Below, one piece after another: positions 6,519 to 8,263 of a stretch of DNA of 8,263 nucleotides. The translations under genes and the position numbers were made by a program. A model generated the notes under the pieces. The model was not told the origin of the DNA and made no database searches. It worked only from the letters and a program-made list of their open reading frames with translations. Source of the DNA: an uncultured Oscillospiraceae bacterium (lineage in GTDB: Bacteria > Bacillota > Clostridia > Oscillospirales > Oscillospiraceae); the NCBI GenBank assembly GCA_944385455.1, contig CALWXI010000102.1:1-8263 (forward strand), given 5' to 3'. The first letter of the stretch is position 1. Each line of letters opens with the position of its first letter.

Positions 6519-7385
6519 CTACGGCTTGCACCGCCCGCAGGGGGAGTAGCCCCGGTCAATGAGCTCCTCCCGGCTGCCGGTAAAGACCTGCCGGTTGCTC
6601 TCCTTGATATCCGCCGCGCCGGAGCAGGCGGGATCGTGAAATTTCATACTGCTGGTGTTCAGGATGTAGGTGGTGCCGCCCCCCTCGTCCGCCGGCACGG
6701 CGGTCTCCCCCTCCAGCCAGCTCTCCCCGGTGGCATAGTCAATCTCCACTCCCGGCTGCACATTATAGGCGTATACGCAGTAGAGGACCCCGTCCCCCTG
6801 GTCCTCCACGGAGTACCCCTCCATAAGGACGCCCCGCGCCAACAGGTCGTCCCCCTCAAAAACAGGGGTTACCCGGTACATCACGTGGTTGCCGGTCTCC
6901 TCCACATAGTCCGCCACCAGGTTCTCAAAGGGCAGCATTCCCTCAATGTTCAGGTAGCGGGTACCGGTGATGAGATTTTGCTCGTTGGCATTCTCCCCGG
7001 TGAGCTGGTAACCGATGAGGTGGCAGCGGTTGTAGAGGTACTGTCCGTCCACACAGTCATAGCGCACCGTGTGCCATCCGGTGGGGCGCACCGAGCCGAT
7101 GTCGCCCCGCTCCTCCGTGGGCATCAGCTCCGGGCCCACGCTGGCACAGGCAACGCCGCAGCGGCCCAGGGCGTCCAGAGGGCTGTAGGTCTCAAAGGCC
7201 TCGTCGGTGATCTCCTCCGCGGTAAAATAGGGCTCGTTGCCGTTTATCGCCACATAGGGCGCCCCGCTGTACGGCGGGAGATCCTCCAGGGTCACCGTGG
7301 CCTCCCCCGCCGGAGGGGCACACCCCGCCGCCAGGGCCAGCAGCAATGCCAGCGCCGCCAGGACAGAAAGCAAGTTTCTCTTCAT
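6519..7385 (-). CDS. Lipoprotein DNA/RNA non-specific endonuclease with C-terminal Cys/His module
   Basis: A 288-aa extracytoplasmic nuclease. Residues 1-22 are a lipoprotein signal (MKRN, a Leu/Ala-rich core, AAGC with the lipidated C22). Residues about 45-210 match the EndA/NucA-type betabetaalpha-Me nuclease fold: YNRCHLIGYQL (118-128) carries catalytic H122 in the DRGH position, and N146 and E154 in RYLNIEGMLPFE keep the eight-residue spacing of the metal ligand pair known in NucA. Residues 240-288 form a small module, YILNTSSMKFHDPAC to SPCGRCKP, with H250, C254, C283 and C286 as probable zinc ligands, as in the Ada-like tails of other clostridial nucleases. The ATG at 7385 has GGAGGT 9 nt upstream and overlaps the preceding stop as ATGA. 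Probable role is nucleic acid degradation at the cell surface, for nutrients or competence. Confidence 0.9.
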   Translation of the reverse strand: MKRNLLSVLAALALLLALAAGCAPPAGEATVTLEDLPPYSGAPYVAINGNEPYFTAEEITDEAFETYSPLDALGRCGVACASVGPELMPTEERGDIGSVRPTGWHTVRYDCVDGQYLYNRCHLIGYQLTGENANEQNLITGTRYLNIEGMLPFENLVADYVEETGNHVMYRVTPVFEGDDLLARGVLMEGYSVEDQGDGVLYCVYAYNVQPGVEIDYATGESWLEGETAVPADEGGGTTYILNTSSMKFHDPACSGAADIKESNRQVFTGSREELIDRGYSPCGRCKP

Positions 7386-7795
7386 CGTGCATATACCTCC
7401 ATCGTGATCCGCTGGTGGGATTTCCCGGGAAAATCCACCGTCTCCACCCTGCGCCACGGCTCCTCTGTCAGCTCCAGATCCAGGAACTGGTCCCCCGGAT
7501 AGACCCGGTTCCACCGAAAGACCACCACTTTCTCCAGCTTCTCCGCAAAGGGGGCCAGAGCCCGGTCCTCCACAAAAACGTAGTCCCCCGGGCCGGCCTC
7601 ATTTAGGAAGGTCTCGCTGACCTGCAGCCGGTCCGCGTCCTCCGGACTGAACTGCGCCGCGGAGCCGGGCGACATCCACAGCCGCCTCCCCGCTGTCATA
7701 TCCAGCAGCCGGCGCCGCAGGCAGGCGTCCCGGCTCTGCCGGCGGTGGTTAAAGCTCATGCCGTTCCTGTCGTCCAGACAGACAACAGCGATCAT
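7382..7795 (-). CDS. Conserved-looking hypothetical protein translationally coupled to the nuclease
   Basis: A 137-aa soluble protein with no signal peptide or membrane segment. I recognise it only as the kind of small protein found next to this nuclease in related gut Bacillota; no function is known to me. It opens with a beta-strand-like segment and an acidic turn (MIAVVCLDDRNGMSFNHRRQS), and has a second hydrophobic strand with Asp/Glu (GDYVFVEDRALAPF) and a third (KVVVFRWNRVYPGD). This is an alternating strand pattern that suggests an alpha/beta fold. The ATG 7795 is preferred over the GTG at 7798 because it leaves GGGGGAG at a workable 5 nt. Its TGA overlaps the ATG of the nuclease (ATGA), and its own start overlaps the stop of the upstream small ORF (TGATG), so the three appear to be co-translated. 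Confidence 0.75.
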   Translation of the reverse strand: MIAVVCLDDRNGMSFNHRRQSRDACLRRRLLDMTAGRRLWMSPGSAAQFSPEDADRLQVSETFLNEAGPGDYVFVEDRALAPFAEKLEKVVVFRWNRVYPGDQFLDLELTEEPWRRVETVDFPGKSHQRITMEVYAR

Positions 7796-7935
7796 CACGT
7801 CTCCCCCTCTCCCGGCAGGAACTGCCCGCCGTATCCTCTCGCCATGTTACCGCAGCACCAGTCCCAAAATCCGGGCAGTACGCCGCAGCCCCGGCAAACG
7901 CAGTCATTATACGCCCTGGGGGCGTAAAAGTACAG
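7795..7935 (-). CDS. Possible Cys/Trp-rich small protein, start uncertain
   Basis: An open frame of 46 codons ends at TGA 7797-7795, overlapping the ATG of the 137-aa gene as TGATG. The peptide contains YNDCVCRGCGVLPGFWDWCCGNM: five cysteines as C-x-C-x2-C and a C-C pair, three aromatic residues around FWDW, then a Gly-rich tail (ARGYGGQFLPGEGET). The density of Cys, Trp and Tyr suggests a small metal-binding or disulfide peptide. In-frame TAG lies at 7944-7942, and no ATG, GTG or TTG occurs between it and the Cys-rich part. The only candidates are CTG at 7935 or an internal ATG at 7845 that would discard the Cys region. It could therefore be a real gene with a non-standard start, a decayed one, or a chance frame. 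Confidence 0.4.
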   Translation of the reverse strand: MYFYAPRAYNDCVCRGCGVLPGFWDWCCGNMARGYGGQFLPGEGET

Positions 7936-7946
7936 TCCCGCCGTCT

Positions 7947-7964
7947 ATGTCACATTTTTCACAA
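7947..7964. promoter_or_regulatory. Rex-like imperfect palindrome upstream of pckA
   Basis: ATGTCACATTTTTCACAA matches the Rex redox-repressor pattern TTGTGAA-N4-TTCACAA well in its right half (TTCACAA exact) and partly in its left half (TGT and A retained). The same bases form a TCACA-TTTT-TCACA direct repeat. It lies 43 bp upstream of the pckA -35 and ends next to a weak minus-strand -10-like TAATAT (7964-7969). Candidate only. Confidence 0.3.
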
Positions 7965-8006
7965 TATTAGGGGCAGTAACGGAGCAACTTCGCACCATTC
8001 CGGCAA

Positions 8007-8035
8007 TTGACTTTGTCCCGCAGGCTGTGTATCAT
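8007..8035 (+). promoter_or_regulatory. Sigma-A promoter of pckA
   Basis: TTGACT (8007-8012), a 17-base spacer, and TATCAT (8030-8035): each hexamer has five of six consensus bases. Transcription should begin near 8042, giving a leader of roughly 77 nt. Confidence 0.8.
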
Positions 8036-8061
8036 ATATGTGGTTGCTTATGCGCTTTGGA

Positions 8062-8089
8062 CCGCCCGCCCGGGCCGCCGGGACGGGGG
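8062..8089 (+). repeat. GC-rich leader hairpin in the pckA 5' UTR
   Basis: CCCGCCCGG (8065-8073) pairs with CCGGG and CGGG (8078-8087) around a GCCG loop, with one bulged A. Two more G-C pairs are possible outside a bulged G64. It lies between the promoter and the ribosome binding site, and has no T-tract, so it is a leader structure rather than an attenuator. Confidence 0.5.
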
Positions 8090-8118
8090 GATCATATGAG
8101 GAAAGAGGTCATGCGAAA

Positions 8119-8263
8119 ATGGCGACGATCGATTTAAGTAAGTATGGCATCACCGGCGTTACCGAAATCGTCTATAACCCCTCCTATGAGACGCTGTTCG
8201 AGGAGGAGACCAAGCCCGGTCTGGAGGGGTATGACAAGGGACAGGTCACCGACCTGGGCGCCG
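8119..8263 (+). CDS. pckA: Phosphoenolpyruvate carboxykinase (ATP), N-terminal part
   Basis: The first 48 codons and one further base are in the window; the rest lies beyond the right edge. MATIDLSKYGITGVTEIVYN, followed by PSYETLFEEETKPGLEGYDKG and QVTDLGA, matches the N-terminus of clostridial ATP-type PEP carboxykinases. There, the catalytic kinase and metal sites come later in a chain of about 530 residues. The enzyme interconverts oxaloacetate + ATP and PEP + CO2 + ADP. In fermenting gut anaerobes it usually runs in the carboxylating direction, feeding the succinate or propionate branch. The start is ATG 8119, 10 nt after GAGG at 8105-8108; the ATG at 8111 is out of frame. It is transcribed away from the nuclease operon from its own strong promoter. 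Confidence 0.92.
   Translation, partial: MATIDLSKYGITGVTEIVYNPSYETLFEEETKPGLEGYDKGQVTDLGA

Noticed and set aside
6519..7514. Longer 331-aa reading of the nuclease starting at 7514
   Set aside because: The extension overlaps the upstream 137-aa gene. The ATG at 7385 has a good GGAGGT and directly precedes a lipoprotein signal peptide.
7964..7992. Minus-strand promoter (TAATAT) for the nuclease operon
   Set aside because: The -35 position reads CGAAGT at 17 bp, and the nearest TTG hexamer (TTGCTC) is only 12 bp away, so it was not called as a promoter.
1..8263. CRISPR array, tRNA, rRNA, insertion sequence or prophage genes
   Set aside because: No regularly spaced repeats, tRNA-like cloverleaf, rRNA core sequence, transposase or integrase motif was seen on either strand.

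Overview
The window looks like chromosomal DNA of a GC-rich anaerobic Bacillota, most probably an Oscillospiraceae-type gut bacterium (Flavonifractor, Lawsonibacter or Intestinimonas-like). The reasons are the high GC content, the strong GGAGG-type ribosome binding sites, a sigma-A consensus promoter, and the style of the ATP-dependent PEP carboxykinase N-terminus and of the lipoprotein nuclease. The genus is inference from remembered protein families; no search was run.

Left edge (1-240): the tail of a BceA/LolD-type ABC ATPase reading frame stops just after the Q-loop region, at a perfect hairpin, so it looks like a gene remnant. A T-tract terminator for the opposing araC gene follows.

Centre (about 200-6411): one coherent accessory locus. 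An AraC-family regulator (minus strand, with a perfect TTGACA-17-TATAAT promoter) is divergent from a four-gene plus-strand operon. The operon encodes an M20 metallopeptidase/amidohydrolase, two tandem MatC-like (SLC13/ion-transporter superfamily) carriers of identical length (415 aa each, aligning without a gap, about 43% identical by hand count), and an alpha/beta hydrolase of the Esterase-713-like type. Gaps between the genes are 35-61 nt, each with its own Shine-Dalgarno sequence. A likely reading is regulated import of a carboxylate-bearing compound (for example an N-acyl amino acid, a small peptide-like amide or a carboxylate ester), followed by cytoplasmic amide and ester hydrolysis. 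The substrate cannot be read from the sequence. A 16-bp perfect hairpin lies downstream, between the convergent operons.

Right part (6519-7935, minus strand): a tight operon of an unusual Cys/Trp-rich small ORF without a conventional start, a 137-aa conserved-looking hypothetical protein, and a secreted lipoprotein DNA/RNA non-specific nuclease with a C-terminal Cys/His module. The first junction is TGATG and the second ATGA.

Right edge (7936-8263): a strong sigma-A promoter, a GC-rich leader hairpin and the first 48 codons of ATP-dependent phosphoenolpyruvate carboxykinase (pckA). A Rex-like palindrome lies upstream.
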